From Myxococcus hansupus (GTDB taxonomy: Bacteria; Myxococcota; Myxococcia; Myxococcales; Myxococcaceae): a stretch of 64,000 nucleotides of DNA. This document shows, piece by piece, positions 1 to 9,315 of this stretch (position 1 is its first letter; every line of letters starts with the position of its first letter). A program made the position numbers and the translations under genes. The stretch is taken from assembly GCF_000280925.3 (NCBI RefSeq), contig NZ_CP012109.1, forward strand, positions 1,876,001 through 1,940,000, read 5' to 3'. The notes beneath the pieces are model-generated. The model saw only the letters and a program-made list of their open reading frames with translations. It searched no databases and was not told the DNA's origin.

Positions 1-977
1 ACGAGATGGGGCACTTGCTGGGCGGTGACACGGGGCACAGCAAGCGACTGGCGCCCAAGCTCGCGCACTTCGGCCACTACCTGCAGCAGCTCTACGACGG
101 TGGCATGACGCGGCCTGTCTTCTATTTCATGATGGCCTACCGCGGCCTGTTCGAGCTGTCGCTGGGCCGCAGCCGGCGCGCCAGTGAGCTCGCGGCGGAC
201 CGGTTGGCGGCGGGGGTGACCTCGGGGCAGGACATCGCCCGTTCGTTGGTGAAGGTGGGCGCGTACGCGAGCTTCCGTGATCGCGTGGAGGCGAAGCTCT
301 TCGCCGAGGACGCGCAGCACCAGACGGTGGCCATCGCGGACCGGGTGGCGCATGGCTTCTCGGCGTATGCCCAGTCGGACACCGTGCATGACGACCTGCA
401 GGGGGCCGTGACGCCCCATCCCTTCGACTCCCACCCGCCGTTGGCCGCGCGCATGGAGAACGTGGGGGCCCACCTGAATCCCGAGGACATGGTGCAGTTG
501 CTGCTCAATCCGGTGGAGTCGACGTGGGCGGACACCGTCCAGGACGCGGATGCCATCGAGGCTCGGCTGTGGGGCGCCTACGAGGCGCGTTTCGCGCAGG
601 CCCATGACCTGTCCCTGGCCTACCGTTACGAGCCCTCCACGGACGCGGAACGCGCGCATGTGGAGAAGCACTTCCCGCCGCTCGTGTTCGAGGGCAAGGA
701 CGCTGGCTTCGACGTTCAGATGGACTTCTCGCAGGTGAGCTACGGGGAATGGGAAGAACCCATCCTGTTCGAGCAGATCGCCTCGGCCACCACGGCGGAC
801 CGCCTGTTCAAGAAGTACCTGGACCTGGAAATCTCCGGAGCGGGGCGCTTCAAGAACCGCCGCTCCATCTGTTTGAGCAAGCTGCGCGAGCCGGACGCCT
901 TGCTCCAGGCCTTCGAGCGCTACCTGTCGCGGCACCGAATCATGAAGGAGCACCGCGCAGGCGCGCAGGCCGCTTGA
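1..977 (+). CDS. M48-family zinc metallopeptidase, 5' end missing
   Basis: The reading frame is open to the first base of the window, and the bases at the edge complete a His-Glu-Met-Gly-His zinc site (HExxH), so the gene starts upstream and the first ATG in view is internal. The later stretch FDSHPPLAARMENV is the usual M48 feature after the catalytic helix, and SELAADRLA supplies the likely third-ligand Glu region. About 325 residues are visible, with a C-terminal extension of roughly 130 residues (YEPSTDAER onward) that I cannot assign. M48 enzymes are usually membrane-associated quality-control proteases; here the membrane part would lie outside the window. A hairpin 20 bases past the stop closes the gene. 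Confidence 0.85.
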   Translation, partial: EMGHLLGGDTGHSKRLAPKLAHFGHYLQQLYDGGMTRPVFYFMMAYRGLFELSLGRSRRASELAADRLAAGVTSGQDIARSLVKVGAYASFRDRVEAKLFAEDAQHQTVAIADRVAHGFSAYAQSDTVHDDLQGAVTPHPFDSHPPLAARMENVGAHLNPEDMVQLLLNPVESTWADTVQDADAIEARLWGAYEARFAQAHDLSLAYRYEPSTDAERAHVEKHFPPLVFEGKDAGFDVQMDFSQVSYGEWEEPILFEQIASATTADRLFKKYLDLEISGAGRFKNRRSICLSKLREPDALLQAFERYLSRHRIMKEHRAGAQAA

Positions 978-995
978 GACAGCCCGCGGATACGC

Positions 996-1028
996 GCGAT
1001 GGGGCGCTCGTTCGGAGCGCCCCATCGC
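996..1028. terminator. Bidirectional terminator hairpin between convergent genes
   Basis: Perfect 14-bp inverted repeat with a 5-base loop (GTTCG at 1010-1014) between the stop of the M48 gene (977) and the stop of the opposing TPR gene (1053). No long T-run follows on either side, so termination strength is inferred from the stem alone. Confidence 0.6.
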
Positions 1029-1052
1029 CCGCAGGCGGCCATGCGTCGCGGC

Positions 1053-2651
1053 TCAGCGGGCCGTGGGCCTGGCGCGCTCGAGCTGGCGCGCCCGGGAACA
1101 TCCCTCGTTGACTCCGAATTCGCACGCCTTCTTCAAGTCCGCCAGCGCGGCCTCGAGATTGCGCAGGTGGTAGTGCGTCCCGCTTCGTTCGAAGTAGGCG
1201 AGTCCATGCTCGGGGTTGCGCGCGAGAAAGGCGTCCCAGAGCGGAAGAATCTCCGCGAAACGCCGCTCGCGAGCCAAGGCGTAGTCTCGCTGCTGCACGA
1301 CACGGAAATCGTCCGTTGATTCGGCTGGCGCTGCATCGCCCTGGGCCGCCGCCTGGATGGGCGCCGCGACGGCCTGGGCGCGCCACTGTGTGACCTGGCG
1401 GTCTCCCGGCGCGAGCTGCCCTGCGAGCTCGAGCAGGACGAGGGCTTCCTCTCGCTGTCCGGCCTTGAGGGCCTGCGAGGCCGCGTAGATCAACCCCTGC
1501 ACCACTTGAGGCTGGAGGTCTCGCCCGCCCGAGTCCATGGCATCCATTCGGAGCGCATGCAGAAGGTCCTCTCCCGCGGGGCCCCACTTCTCGCTGGCGA
1601 AGTGAATCCGTGCGCGCTCGAAGTAGACAGACGCGCGGGCGGGGCGCAGGGCCACGGCCTGATTCACCTCCGCGAGCGCTTCATCCAGGGCCTGTGCGCG
1701 GCGGAGCTGCGCTGCTCGCGCCAGCCTGAACTCCCAATAGTCGCCGGCGGACAATGCCCGGGTGAGCAATTCATGTATCTGCGTGTTCTCGCTTTGGACG
1801 CGCCGGTCGCGCGCACGGTCGTAATCGGAGAAGCCGCGGAGGAATCCCAACTCGGGGCGCGTGCGGGTCTGGGCCTCCGCGAAGGCGTCCATCGCCTCGT
1901 GGCTGCCGCCCCATCGAGGGGCGAGCCCGTGGAGGTAGACGGCCAGGATGTCCACGCACGTGGGACACTGCTCGACGGCACGGGCAAGGACACGCTCACG
2001 TGCCTCGGAGTCGCCGAGCGCGAGCGCCACGTGGAGCAGGGGCCGCGCCACGGTGATGGCCTTGGGTTGGAGCCTCCAGGCGCGTTGGAGGTCAGGCATG
2101 GCACGCTCGAAAGCCTCTCGCATGCCGGCGAGTTCTTCGTCCGCGGTCGCTTTCGTGTACTTCGTCCCGCGCCGCAGGTAGCCCACCGTCACCCAGTGGG
2201 TGCCCCGTGCGGTGTAGGGTGCGAACGAGTCGGGCGAGGCCTTCACCCAGGCATCGAGGAGCTCCGTGGAGTCCGGCTCCCCATTGCCGAGCGCCGCCAT
2301 CCCGTCCGTCATCCAATGCTCGTTCCGAGGATCGGCCTCCATGCCCCATTGGAGCTGCTCGACGGCCATCGTCAGGTCATCGAACTTGCGGTGAATCAGG
2401 AGGGAGCGAAGGCCGACACCGTCCACATGCCCGCGAGGCGCCTTGCCCCTCTCGGTGCCAGTGGCGGAGACGACGGGGAGCCCGCGAGGCGGGGTGCCAG
2501 GGGCTGGCATCAGGACGGGCTGCTGGCGGGCCTCGATGCGCGCCTCGACCTCGGCGCGTTTCTCCGCGTGGCCGCGATAGACGGCGAGGCCAGCGCCACC
2601 CAGGCCAAGCACGAGGACTCCCGCGCCGAGCGCGGAACGAAGTGTGGGCAT
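1053..2651 (-). CDS. Membrane-anchored tetratricopeptide-repeat protein
   Basis: 532 residues. A hydrophobic segment at about residues 7-25 (GAGVLVLGLGGAGLAVY) looks like an uncleaved N-terminal anchor, putting the rest in the periplasm. The body is helical, with several TPR-like units, for example near LAYFERSGTHYHLRNLEAAL at the C-terminus and repeated ALAEVNQAVALRPA-type units in the middle. TPR proteins scaffold protein-protein contacts; no enzymatic motif is visible and no partner is indicated. It is divergent from mtgA, with 92 bases between the two starts. Confidence 0.75.
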   Translation of the reverse strand: MPTLRSALGAGVLVLGLGGAGLAVYRGHAEKRAEVEARIEARQQPVLMPAPGTPPRGLPVVSATGTERGKAPRGHVDGVGLRSLLIHRKFDDLTMAVEQLQWGMEADPRNEHWMTDGMAALGNGEPDSTELLDAWVKASPDSFAPYTARGTHWVTVGYLRRGTKYTKATADEELAGMREAFERAMPDLQRAWRLQPKAITVARPLLHVALALGDSEARERVLARAVEQCPTCVDILAVYLHGLAPRWGGSHEAMDAFAEAQTRTRPELGFLRGFSDYDRARDRRVQSENTQIHELLTRALSAGDYWEFRLARAAQLRRAQALDEALAEVNQAVALRPARASVYFERARIHFASEKWGPAGEDLLHALRMDAMDSGGRDLQPQVVQGLIYAASQALKAGQREEALVLLELAGQLAPGDRQVTQWRAQAVAAPIQAAAQGDAAPAESTDDFRVVQQRDYALARERRFAEILPLWDAFLARNPEHGLAYFERSGTHYHLRNLEAALADLKKACEFGVNEGCSRARQLERARPTAR

Positions 2652-2743
2652 GAATTTGACATCCTATCCCGTCGCAGGCGCACCGCGCCTGGCCGGCCGT
2701 GTTCTGGACAGCCGGCGTGGGCCGGGGCACATGTAGCACCCTG

Positions 2744-3637
2744 ATGGCCTCTCGTTCGTCCTCCGCACGCGCTTCCTCCGTCCGGACGCAGAAGACGAAG
2801 CAACTCCCCGCCAGCGCCCGGAGCGCCGTGGCGAGCCGCTCCGGCTGGGGGCGCTGGGCTCTGGGCGGGTGGCTGCTGCTCGTCTTCTGGCTCAGCGTGG
2901 AGTACGCACGGCTGCCGGACGTCAGCGACCTGCGGACGCAGCACCCGCGGACCACCGCGCTCATGGACCAGCGGGCCGAGGAGGCGCGAGCCGAGGGCAA
3001 GAAGCCTCGTGTTCGCCAGACCTGGGTCACCATGGGCGCCGTGGCCCCGCACGCCCTGGACGCCGTGCTGACCTCCGAGGACGCTCGCTTCTTCCGTCAC
3101 GAGGGCGTGGACTGGGTCGAAGTGGAGAACGCCCTGCAGCAGTCGGTGCGCAAGGCGCGGCTGGGCCGCGGCGCCTCCACCCTCACCCAGCAGTTGGCCA
3201 AGAACCTCTACCTCTCCACGGACCGGAGCTTGCTGCGCAAGGCGAAGGAGTTGCTCCTCGCGCGCCGGTTGGAATCCCACCTGTCCAAGCAGCACATCCT
3301 CACGCTGTATGTGAATGTCGTGGAGTGGGGAGACGGCGTGTACGGCATCGAGGCCGCGGCGCGCGAACACTTCGGCATCTCCGCGCGAACGCTCAGCGTC
3401 GCACAGGGCGCGATGCTCGCGGCCATGTTGCCCGCCCCCCGCCGCTGGTTGCCCGCCCAGCGGCCGGAGGCCCTGCGCACTCGCGCCAGCAGCATCATCG
3501 TGCGGCTGGAGCGCGAGGGGCGCATCAACGCCAGGCAGGCTCGCGATGCGCAGGCCGAGCTCTCCCGCTTCTTCGACGTATCTCCCGAGCCGGAATCCGT
3601 GGCGGATGCCATCGCCCGGCTGCGCTCGGGAAGCTGA
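2744..3637 (+). CDS. mtgA: Monofunctional biosynthetic peptidoglycan glycosyltransferase (GT51)
   Basis: Polymerises lipid II into glycan strands at the outer face of the inner membrane. 297 residues from the ATG at 2744; upstream in-frame sequence lacks family similarity, so the shorter start is preferred. There is a Ser/Arg-rich N-terminus, a membrane segment at about residues 37-52, then the GT51 domain. The catalytic Glu lies in SEDARFF (E112), followed by GRGASTLTQQLAKNLYLS and the YVNVVEWGDGVYG block, all hallmark GT51 motifs. No transpeptidase domain follows, which makes it MtgA-like rather than a bifunctional PBP. The gene ends 8 bases from the opposing lipoprotein gene. Confidence 0.93.
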   Translation: MASRSSSARASSVRTQKTKQLPASARSAVASRSGWGRWALGGWLLLVFWLSVEYARLPDVSDLRTQHPRTTALMDQRAEEARAEGKKPRVRQTWVTMGAVAPHALDAVLTSEDARFFRHEGVDWVEVENALQQSVRKARLGRGASTLTQQLAKNLYLSTDRSLLRKAKELLLARRLESHLSKQHILTLYVNVVEWGDGVYGIEAAAREHFGISARTLSVAQGAMLAAMLPAPRRWLPAQRPEALRTRASSIIVRLEREGRINARQARDAQAELSRFFDVSPEPESVADAIARLRSGS

Positions 3638-3645
3638 GCGTCAGC

Positions 3646-5127
3646 TCACTTCGTGGCGGCGGGTGCCGTGCCGCCGCAGTGGGCCTGATAGCGCTGGAGG
3701 CGCTGATTCAGCTCCTGGCGTGTCGCGTCCGGGGCCCGCTCGTGCAGCATGTCCATGGCGCGCCTTTGCAGCCCCAGCGCCTCCGGGCACCGGTCCAACT
3801 GGAACAGCAGCGATGCATGCGTATCCAGGATGGAGGAGTCTCCCGGAGCCAGTGCGACCGCCCGCGCCGCCGCCGGGAGGCCCTTCGCGGGCTCGCGCGT
3901 CATGGCGTAGTGCCACGCCAGGTTGTTCAGGAGGTTCGCGTCATCGGGCAGCAACTCCGCTGCCCGCTTTCGCGCGTCCTCAATCTCTTTCATCTCCGCC
4001 GCCCCTCGCAGTTGGCTCGCCAGCAAGTCCCACGCGTAACCATTGTCGGGGTGGGCCTTCACCACCGCTCGCACGGCCTCGAGCGCCACTTCGCCATCGC
4101 CCATCCGCGCCGCCAGAATCGTCGCGGCGACATTCGTCGGTTCCTCTTTCAGCCCCTGCGCCACCTCGCGCTTCGCGTTCTCCAGGCGCTGTTCCCACGT
4201 GCGCTCCCCGGGCGACCGCAAGTACAGCAGCGCCCGGACGGCGTGGACATCCGCCGGCTCCATCGGGCGAACGTCCACCAGCGTTGGCACAGGGGGGAGT
4301 GGCATGGTGAGCACGCTGTACCGCCCGCTCGTCACGTAGGTGCGCAGCTCGCCTTGCAGGTCCTTCACGCCCTGGAATGACGCCTCCCATGCCTTCTTCG
4401 GATCCTCGGCGCGTGCCAGCCGCAGTTGGAAGTCCTCCATGCGCTCGGGGTGGATGTTGAACAGGTAGTGCACCCACAGCCAGGAGGAGGCGTAGTGCCA
4501 TTGCACATCGCTCTTGCTCATCTGGCCCTTCTGGTCCCAGGCCCACATTTCACTGACATCGAGCCAGCCGTGCTCGCGCACGTAGCCCAGGTCCCACCCG
4601 CTCGCCCGGCCGAGCACCACCTCGTTCGTGCTCGGCTTGATGTGCGCCGTCTCCAGGTACTGCGCCAGCCCCTCGGCCAGCCAACGCGGCTGGCGGAGCA
4701 GCACGAATTTGCTCAGGTAGTGCGCCAACTCGTGCGTCTGCAGCCGCAGGTCGGGTGAATCCTCCAACAGGTATCCATTGCCGCCCATCACCAGCAAGGG
4801 CCCGCGCTCCGTGGTGCCCGCGAAGCCGGCGGCGTGGCCCTGAGTGAACTCGCCGAGCTCGTGCAGGTTGCGCAGGAGGATGACCTCCACGGTGCCGGGT
4901 GGGTCGAAGTCCGGTCCCCAGGCGAGGAGGAGCGCGCGGCGGTGCTTCTCCAGCTCCATCGCCGTGGTGGTCGCGGCCTCGGGCGACAGGTTCGTCTGGA
5001 TGCGGAAGTGCGCGCTCTGCACCTCGTACCAGGGCCGGCCTCCTTCCTGCGGGCACAGCGCACGGGAGGTCGCGCAACCTGTTGTCAGCCAGAGGGAAAG
5101 ACACACCAGTGTGAATCGCAAAGTCAT
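3646..5127 (-). CDS. Lipoprotein with HExxH (peptidase MA-like) and TPR regions
   Basis: 493 residues from the ATG at 5127, chosen because it begins a signal peptide with lipobox LTTGC; the in-frame extension upstream has no signal character. HELAH at residues 132-136, followed by WLAEGLAQY with Glu at 152, fits a gluzincin-type zinc site (peptidase MA family: HExxH plus a downstream WxxEG). The C-terminal half is TPR-like (LLPDDANLLNNLAWHYAMT and similar units). It is likely an outer-membrane or periplasmic lipoprotein protease, with its substrate unknown. It is convergent with mtgA, only 8 bases away. Confidence 0.8.
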   Translation of the reverse strand: MTLRFTLVCLSLWLTTGCATSRALCPQEGGRPWYEVQSAHFRIQTNLSPEAATTTAMELEKHRRALLLAWGPDFDPPGTVEVILLRNLHELGEFTQGHAAGFAGTTERGPLLVMGGNGYLLEDSPDLRLQTHELAHYLSKFVLLRQPRWLAEGLAQYLETAHIKPSTNEVVLGRASGWDLGYVREHGWLDVSEMWAWDQKGQMSKSDVQWHYASSWLWVHYLFNIHPERMEDFQLRLARAEDPKKAWEASFQGVKDLQGELRTYVTSGRYSVLTMPLPPVPTLVDVRPMEPADVHAVRALLYLRSPGERTWEQRLENAKREVAQGLKEEPTNVAATILAARMGDGEVALEAVRAVVKAHPDNGYAWDLLASQLRGAAEMKEIEDARKRAAELLPDDANLLNNLAWHYAMTREPAKGLPAAARAVALAPGDSSILDTHASLLFQLDRCPEALGLQRRAMDMLHERAPDATRQELNQRLQRYQAHCGGTAPAATK

Positions 5128-5273
5128 GCGCCGCGTTCTGGCACGGAGGCTCCCGGGCTGAACAGCGGCTCCGGGTTCCAGTTTGCAACCCCGGGAGCGG
5201 GGCCTCGTGTTCCAGCAGGCCCACGGCTCTGGTAGAGGGGCGAGGTTGTCAAACCACACCCTGGAGTCTTCGT

Positions 5274-5783
5274 ATGTCCAGAACTTCCCGCCATGCGCTC
5301 GTGTTCGCCCTGTTGCTCACCTCCACCTCGGCCCTCGCGGGGGCGCAGTGGGTGCAGGCGCGGACGGTGCTCAACACGTGTGGCTATTTCAGCACCTCAC
5401 AGGCGGAGATTCGCCTGACATACCGAAACGATGACCTGCCCTGGGGCACCAGCGTGTTCCTCATCTACGGCTGGGGCGGAAGCACGTTCGACTGGGCGCC
5501 GTCGCCGCAGACCGTCGAGGTGCCGGCCGTGGCGCCGTACCATTGGGGCACCACGGTGACGGGCGTCATCCGTTCCAGGTCCTCCACGCAGTACACCCAT
5601 CTCAACTACGTCTGGAAGGTGGTCCTCCCGGACGGCCACGAGTTCTACGAGAAGGGCAATGACTCCACCTACGGCTATTACGCCGCGGATTTCTCGCAGG
5701 TGCCCATGCCGTGTACCCAAACGGCGGGAACGTTCATCGGCAACCCGACCCCGTTGACAATCACCACGGTCGTCAAGAACTGA
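5274..5783 (+). CDS. Secreted protein of unknown function
   Basis: 169 residues with a clear signal peptide ending in SALAGA; GGAG lies 7 bases before the ATG. The mature part is rich in Trp, Tyr, Thr and Gly (YGWGGSTFDWAP, VWKVVLPDGHEFYEKGN) and carries two Cys (residues 36 and 147) that could form a disulfide, suggesting an all-beta exported domain. I do not recognise the family. It stands alone, divergent from the HExxH lipoprotein gene. Confidence 0.75.
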   Translation: MSRTSRHALVFALLLTSTSALAGAQWVQARTVLNTCGYFSTSQAEIRLTYRNDDLPWGTSVFLIYGWGGSTFDWAPSPQTVEVPAVAPYHWGTTVTGVIRSRSSTQYTHLNYVWKVVLPDGHEFYEKGNDSTYGYYAADFSQVPMPCTQTAGTFIGNPTPLTITTVVKN

Positions 5784-5925
5784 CGCGCTCCCGCGCACGC
5801 TTCGAAACGGCGCTCAGCGTGGTGCCCCGGGGCCGCCTGGAGGGTAGGGGGCTCCCGGTGGCGTTGGGAGTGGTGGTTCCGTTGCCGCGCGGAGGTCTGG
5901 GCCCCTGCGCGGATGTGGCAAGGGA

Positions 5926-6606
5926 TTACTGCGCGGTCATGAGCTCGATGTAGTCGTCACCGTAAAGAGAGTTGTCCCACTTGGAGGCGAAGCCCAGCGC
6001 ATGCTGGGGGTTCACCACATGGGGGGCCGCTTTCTTCGCCACGTCAAAGCGGGTGATTTCGTTCGGGAACAGGTCCAGCACCCGGCCGAACTGCTTCGCG
6101 GTCAGGTAGTTGCGGCGGAACATCTTCTCCGCCATCTCCTCGCGAATGATTTCGTTGGACGTGTTCTTGAGGGACTGCAGGACACCTCGGAAGGTCTCCG
6201 CGTCCATCGCGAATTGGCCGTCACGCTTCATGATGCAGCCCGGGTCCTCGCCGGTGCCACAATCCCGGAAGGCAGGCTCGGACGCGAAGGTCCGAACGGG
6301 CATGGCCTGCTGCTCCTCATGCCGCTCTCTCCGGCGCTCGCGGCGCTCGTGCTTTTCTTCACGTCCCGAGTGCGCGGCGTCACCCGTCACTTTCATCTCC
6401 ACGCCCACGTGCGCTCCGCCCGCCTGGACGTTCATGTCCACGCCGTGCTGTTCGCCTTCGGGGCCCATGCCTGTCACCCGGACGCGGGTCGAGGGCATGT
6501 CGTGGGCATCCGTCTGGATGTCCATCTGTATCCCCCCGCTCTGAGCGAAAGCGACGGAGGAGAAGACGAGGGACGAAGCAATCACGGCTCGAGCAATCGA
6601 GGTCAT
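5926..6606 (-). CDS. Exported DUF4476-domain protein
   Basis: 226 residues from the ATG at 6606, which begins the signal peptide MTSIARAVIASSLVFSSVAFA; sequence upstream of it is not signal-like. The middle has a highly charged patch (EEKHERRERRRERHEEQQ) that may be a coiled or disordered linker. The C-terminal ~95 residues (FRGVLQSLKNTSNEIIREEM ... SKWDNSLYGDDYIELM) match DUF4476, a helical domain common in myxobacteria and Bacteroidetes with no known function. Two Cys (FRDCGTGEDPGC) precede that domain. It is divergent from the gene at 7018. Confidence 0.82.
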   Translation of the reverse strand: MTSIARAVIASSLVFSSVAFAQSGGIQMDIQTDAHDMPSTRVRVTGMGPEGEQHGVDMNVQAGGAHVGVEMKVTGDAAHSGREEKHERRERRRERHEEQQAMPVRTFASEPAFRDCGTGEDPGCIMKRDGQFAMDAETFRGVLQSLKNTSNEIIREEMAEKMFRRNYLTAKQFGRVLDLFPNEITRFDVAKKAAPHVVNPQHALGFASKWDNSLYGDDYIELMTAQ

Positions 6607-7017
6607 TCGGGTTCCTGGTGGCTGAAGTGGGGTGGCCGGCTTCTGAACGCAGGGAGGCGTCAAGCCGCGCCTGTCCAGGACGTGCTCCTGGTGCAATTAT
6701 TCACAGCTTCTGTGTGAAGCGTTCCGGCGGTGCGTGGATGCGCTCGGATTGCCGCGCTGCGTTCACTTCGCCGGGCCGGAGCCGGGGCTTCCCTCCTGAC
6801 GTTCACGCGCAGGGGGAGGGAGTGGTGTCTGGGGTCAGGGGACTGGTGACTGCAGTCACCACGTTCAGCGCTTCGCCGGCGGGGCGCTGTTCGCCAAACC
6901 CTTGAAACCACGAGGGCACTCGGCTCAAGCGATTCGAAATGGGCGTGGCATGAGGGGTGCAATTCACCGGGACAACGCTGTACCATCCCCTACCGCCGCA
7001 CTCCCGAGGAGTCTCCC
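6607..7017. other. Intergenic region with divergent promoters
   Basis: 411 bases between two divergent genes, with no coding frame I would support. It holds an 18-bp perfect palindrome (6844-6861) and a shorter dyad CACAG-CTT-CTGTG at 6702-6714, about 95 bases upstream of the DUF4476 start. The 3' end carries an AGGAG ribosome binding site for the gene at 7018. Confidence 0.6.
6844..6861. promoter_or_regulatory. 18-bp perfect palindrome, candidate operator
   Basis: TGGTGACTGCAGTCACCA reads identically on both strands. It sits between divergent genes, 157 bases before one start and 238 before the other. A gapless palindrome of this length suits a dimeric regulator better than a terminator, since there is no loop. 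The regulator is unknown. Confidence 0.45.
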
Positions 7018-8211
7018 ATGGCCCGCCGCATCGGTTCCTCCCCGTCCCGTTCCTCGACGCTCCCTTCTTCCTCGGTGTCCAAGCCCAAGCCGCCGCCGCG
7101 CGCGTCCACGCTCCCGTCGTCGACGTCGAACAGGCCCGCTGCGAACGCGACGTCGACCACCCGGCCCACGACGCCTCCTCCGGCCGCGACGGCCACCCGG
7201 CCCACGGCGCCCTCGCCGGCCGCGACGGCGGCGCCCGCTGTCGAGTCCAAGCCCCTGAAGCACCCGGCCATGCCCGAGGGTCAGCCGTCCTACAGCCCCT
7301 GGGAGAACAGCACGGGCGCGGCCTCGGACGTGATGCTGAGCGGTGGTGACAACAAGCTCACCGCGCCCCCGATGGCCACTCAGCACATGTTCCTCGACAA
7401 GCCGGGCCGCCCCTTCCAGAAGGACACCTTCGGTGGCGGCCAGTTGAGCGGCAACATCGGTTCGGCGCAGGCCTCGGCCACGAGCTACAAGGGCAAGGAG
7501 GGGTTCCACTACTCGGCCCAGGGCGAGGTGAGCGGTCCCAGCGCCGCCTTCGAAATGGAGAAGGTGCACGCGGGCCGCCTGGGCGTGTCGAGCGGCCGCA
7601 TCACCGGTGAGGCCACCAGCTTCAAGGCCCAGGCTCAAGCCGGCGTGTCCGCCAACCACAGCGACCACGCCTATACGGCCGCGCTGACGGCCAAGGCGGA
7701 GACGGGCGTGGGCGTCAGCGCGAGCGCCAGCCACGACTTCAACCGCCACGTGGGCGGCTACATCAAGGGTGACGCCAAGGCCTCGGCCAGCGCCTTCGCC
7801 GAGGGCGTGGCGACGGTGGACCCGCGGACGGCCACGGCGATGGTCTCCGGCCAGGTGGGCGCGTCCGCCACGGCGGGAGCGTACGCCACGGCGGGCGGCC
7901 ACGTGGGCCGGGTGCACGGCTCGGCCACGGTGGGCGCGGTGGCGGGCGCCGCGGCCCAGGCGGGCGGCAAGGCCGGTCTGGAGAACGGCTTCTGGAAGAC
8001 CTCCGCGGACGTCAATGCCGCCGCGGGTTTTGGCACCCACATGAAGACCGACGTGGCGGTCGACCTGCGTCACCACCTGGAGCCGGGCATCGCGGCGGGT
8101 CTGCGTCCCTCCCTGGGCGCTGCGACCGCGGTGGCCTCGCCCGCGAGCACCATCGAGCCCGAGAAGTCGCGCGTCGAGAAGTTCTTCGCCAAGGCCTTCC
8201 ACAAGGCCTGA
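7018..8211 (+). CDS. Ala/Gly-rich protein of unknown function
   Basis: 397 residues. The first ~85 are a disordered Ser/Pro/Thr/Ala tract (KPKPPPRASTLPSS, TRPTAPSPAATAAP). From about residue 140 to 370 the chain is a repetitive Ala/Gly/Ser/Thr-rich array with short beta-like units (GQVGASATAGAYATAGGHVG), ending in a charged helix RVEKFFAKAFHKA. No signal peptide or membrane segment is seen. The repetitive core resembles fibre-like or glycine-zipper surface proteins, but I do not recognise the family and assign no role. AGGAG precedes the ATG, and a good intrinsic terminator follows. Confidence 0.7.
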   Translation: MARRIGSSPSRSSTLPSSSVSKPKPPPRASTLPSSTSNRPAANATSTTRPTTPPPAATATRPTAPSPAATAAPAVESKPLKHPAMPEGQPSYSPWENSTGAASDVMLSGGDNKLTAPPMATQHMFLDKPGRPFQKDTFGGGQLSGNIGSAQASATSYKGKEGFHYSAQGEVSGPSAAFEMEKVHAGRLGVSSGRITGEATSFKAQAQAGVSANHSDHAYTAALTAKAETGVGVSASASHDFNRHVGGYIKGDAKASASAFAEGVATVDPRTATAMVSGQVGASATAGAYATAGGHVGRVHGSATVGAVAGAAAQAGGKAGLENGFWKTSADVNAAAGFGTHMKTDVAVDLRHHLEPGIAAGLRPSLGAATAVASPASTIEPEKSRVEKFFAKAFHKA

Positions 8212-8260
8212 GACGCCGCCTGAGCCGTAGCTTCGATTCGTGCTGCGGCCCGGCGTCAGG

Positions 8261-8301
8261 AAGCCCAGGACCCCCATCAGGGTTCTGGGCTTTTCCTTTT
8301 C
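8261..8301 (+). terminator. Intrinsic terminator
   Basis: 13-bp stem (AAGCCCAGGACCC with GGGTTCTGGGCTT, one G-T pair), 6-base loop, followed by TTTTCCTTTTC. It lies 49 bases after the stop at 8211 and reads correctly for the plus-strand gene only. Confidence 0.85.
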
Positions 8302-8347
8302 AGGGGCGCCCCGTGACGCCATCGCAGCGCCTTGGGGCGACGTCGGG

Positions 8348-9100
8348 TCAGAGCGAATAGCTCAGCATCCACGTGTAGATGTCATGACCCGCCGAGCCGC
8401 TGTAGGTCCGGGACCAGGAGTCGTGGCCCACGCCTGGATACAGCGTGAGTTTTGCTGGCGGGCTCGCCGCTGGATTGCAGACGTTGTTCAACCGGTCGAC
8501 CGGGTTGATGGACCCATAGGGGGACACCGTCGTATCCGCCGTGCCATGGAACGCCCACACCGGGACGTTCCAGATGTTGCAGGTGGGAAGTCCGTTGCCA
8601 TTCCCCGCGATGGGAACAATGGCCGCGAGCTTGTGCGGGTAGTTCACTGCGTACGTCCAGGTGACGTTGGCGCCAGCGGAGAGGCCCGTCAGGTAGATGC
8701 GGTTCGCGTCGACGCGATAGTGAAGCTTGGCGAACTCGATGATGGCGTCGATCTCCTCGATGCCCCACCAGGCATTGAACCGCTGCGGCGAGAGGAGGAT
8801 GAATGGGAAGTGCCGACCATTCCGGATGAGCCGAGGCGGTGCGGTGACCCCCATCAGCTTTTCAAGGCCATTCGCCGACGCGGTTCCATCTCCTGCCTGG
8901 TCCAGTCCTCCCAGGAAGATGACCAGGGGATAGCGCTCCTCGGAGTTGTCGTCGTAGTCCTGTGGCAGGTATTCCCAGTAGCCGTAGTTGATGCCCGGCA
9001 CCGTCAATCTGGGGCGCGCCAGGATTTCGCCCTGTGCGGCCAAAGAGCCCTGCGCGAAGAGCAGGACCCCACCCAACACGATGCGCTGCAATATCGACAT
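8348..9100 (-). CDS. Secreted alpha/beta-hydrolase, PHB-depolymerase/feruloyl-esterase type
   Basis: 250 residues. The ATG at 9100 is preferred because GAGAGGAG sits six bases before it; a TTG five codons upstream overlaps that site. There is a signal peptide (VLLFAQGSLAAQ) and then an alpha/beta-hydrolase domain: nucleophile elbow GLSAG with Ser141, acidic residue in HGTADTTV, and catalytic His in GVGHDSW. The family includes LpqC-like esterases and PHB depolymerases that hydrolyse polymer or feruloyl esters outside the cell. The substrate cannot be read from sequence. It is monocistronic. Confidence 0.85.
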   Translation of the reverse strand: MSILQRIVLGGVLLFAQGSLAAQGEILARPRLTVPGINYGYWEYLPQDYDDNSEERYPLVIFLGGLDQAGDGTASANGLEKLMGVTAPPRLIRNGRHFPFILLSPQRFNAWWGIEEIDAIIEFAKLHYRVDANRIYLTGLSAGANVTWTYAVNYPHKLAAIVPIAGNGNGLPTCNIWNVPVWAFHGTADTTVSPYGSINPVDRLNNVCNPAASPPAKLTLYPGVGHDSWSRTYSGSAGHDIYTWMLSYSL

Positions 9101-9315
9101 GGCGACTCCTCTCAAACATCCGGGGAGCCGTTATGCTAGTTGTCGAATTACGCGACTTCCAATGAGTCACTGAGTTGCAGCAGGGGTGCATTAATCAAGA
9201 GCGGCAGGCCAGACGCTTCGGCTGAATGCCTTGCTTTGCTCTTGTTTGAGAAGACCGCGTCTCGATTCATGGCCTGTTCCCACGGACGAAGCTCATGGGA
9301 GCGGCAGACGCCTGG

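Noticed and set aside
1506..2744. 412-codon plus-strand frame opposite the TPR protein
   Set aside because: Antisense shadow; the minus strand shows TPR units and a membrane anchor.
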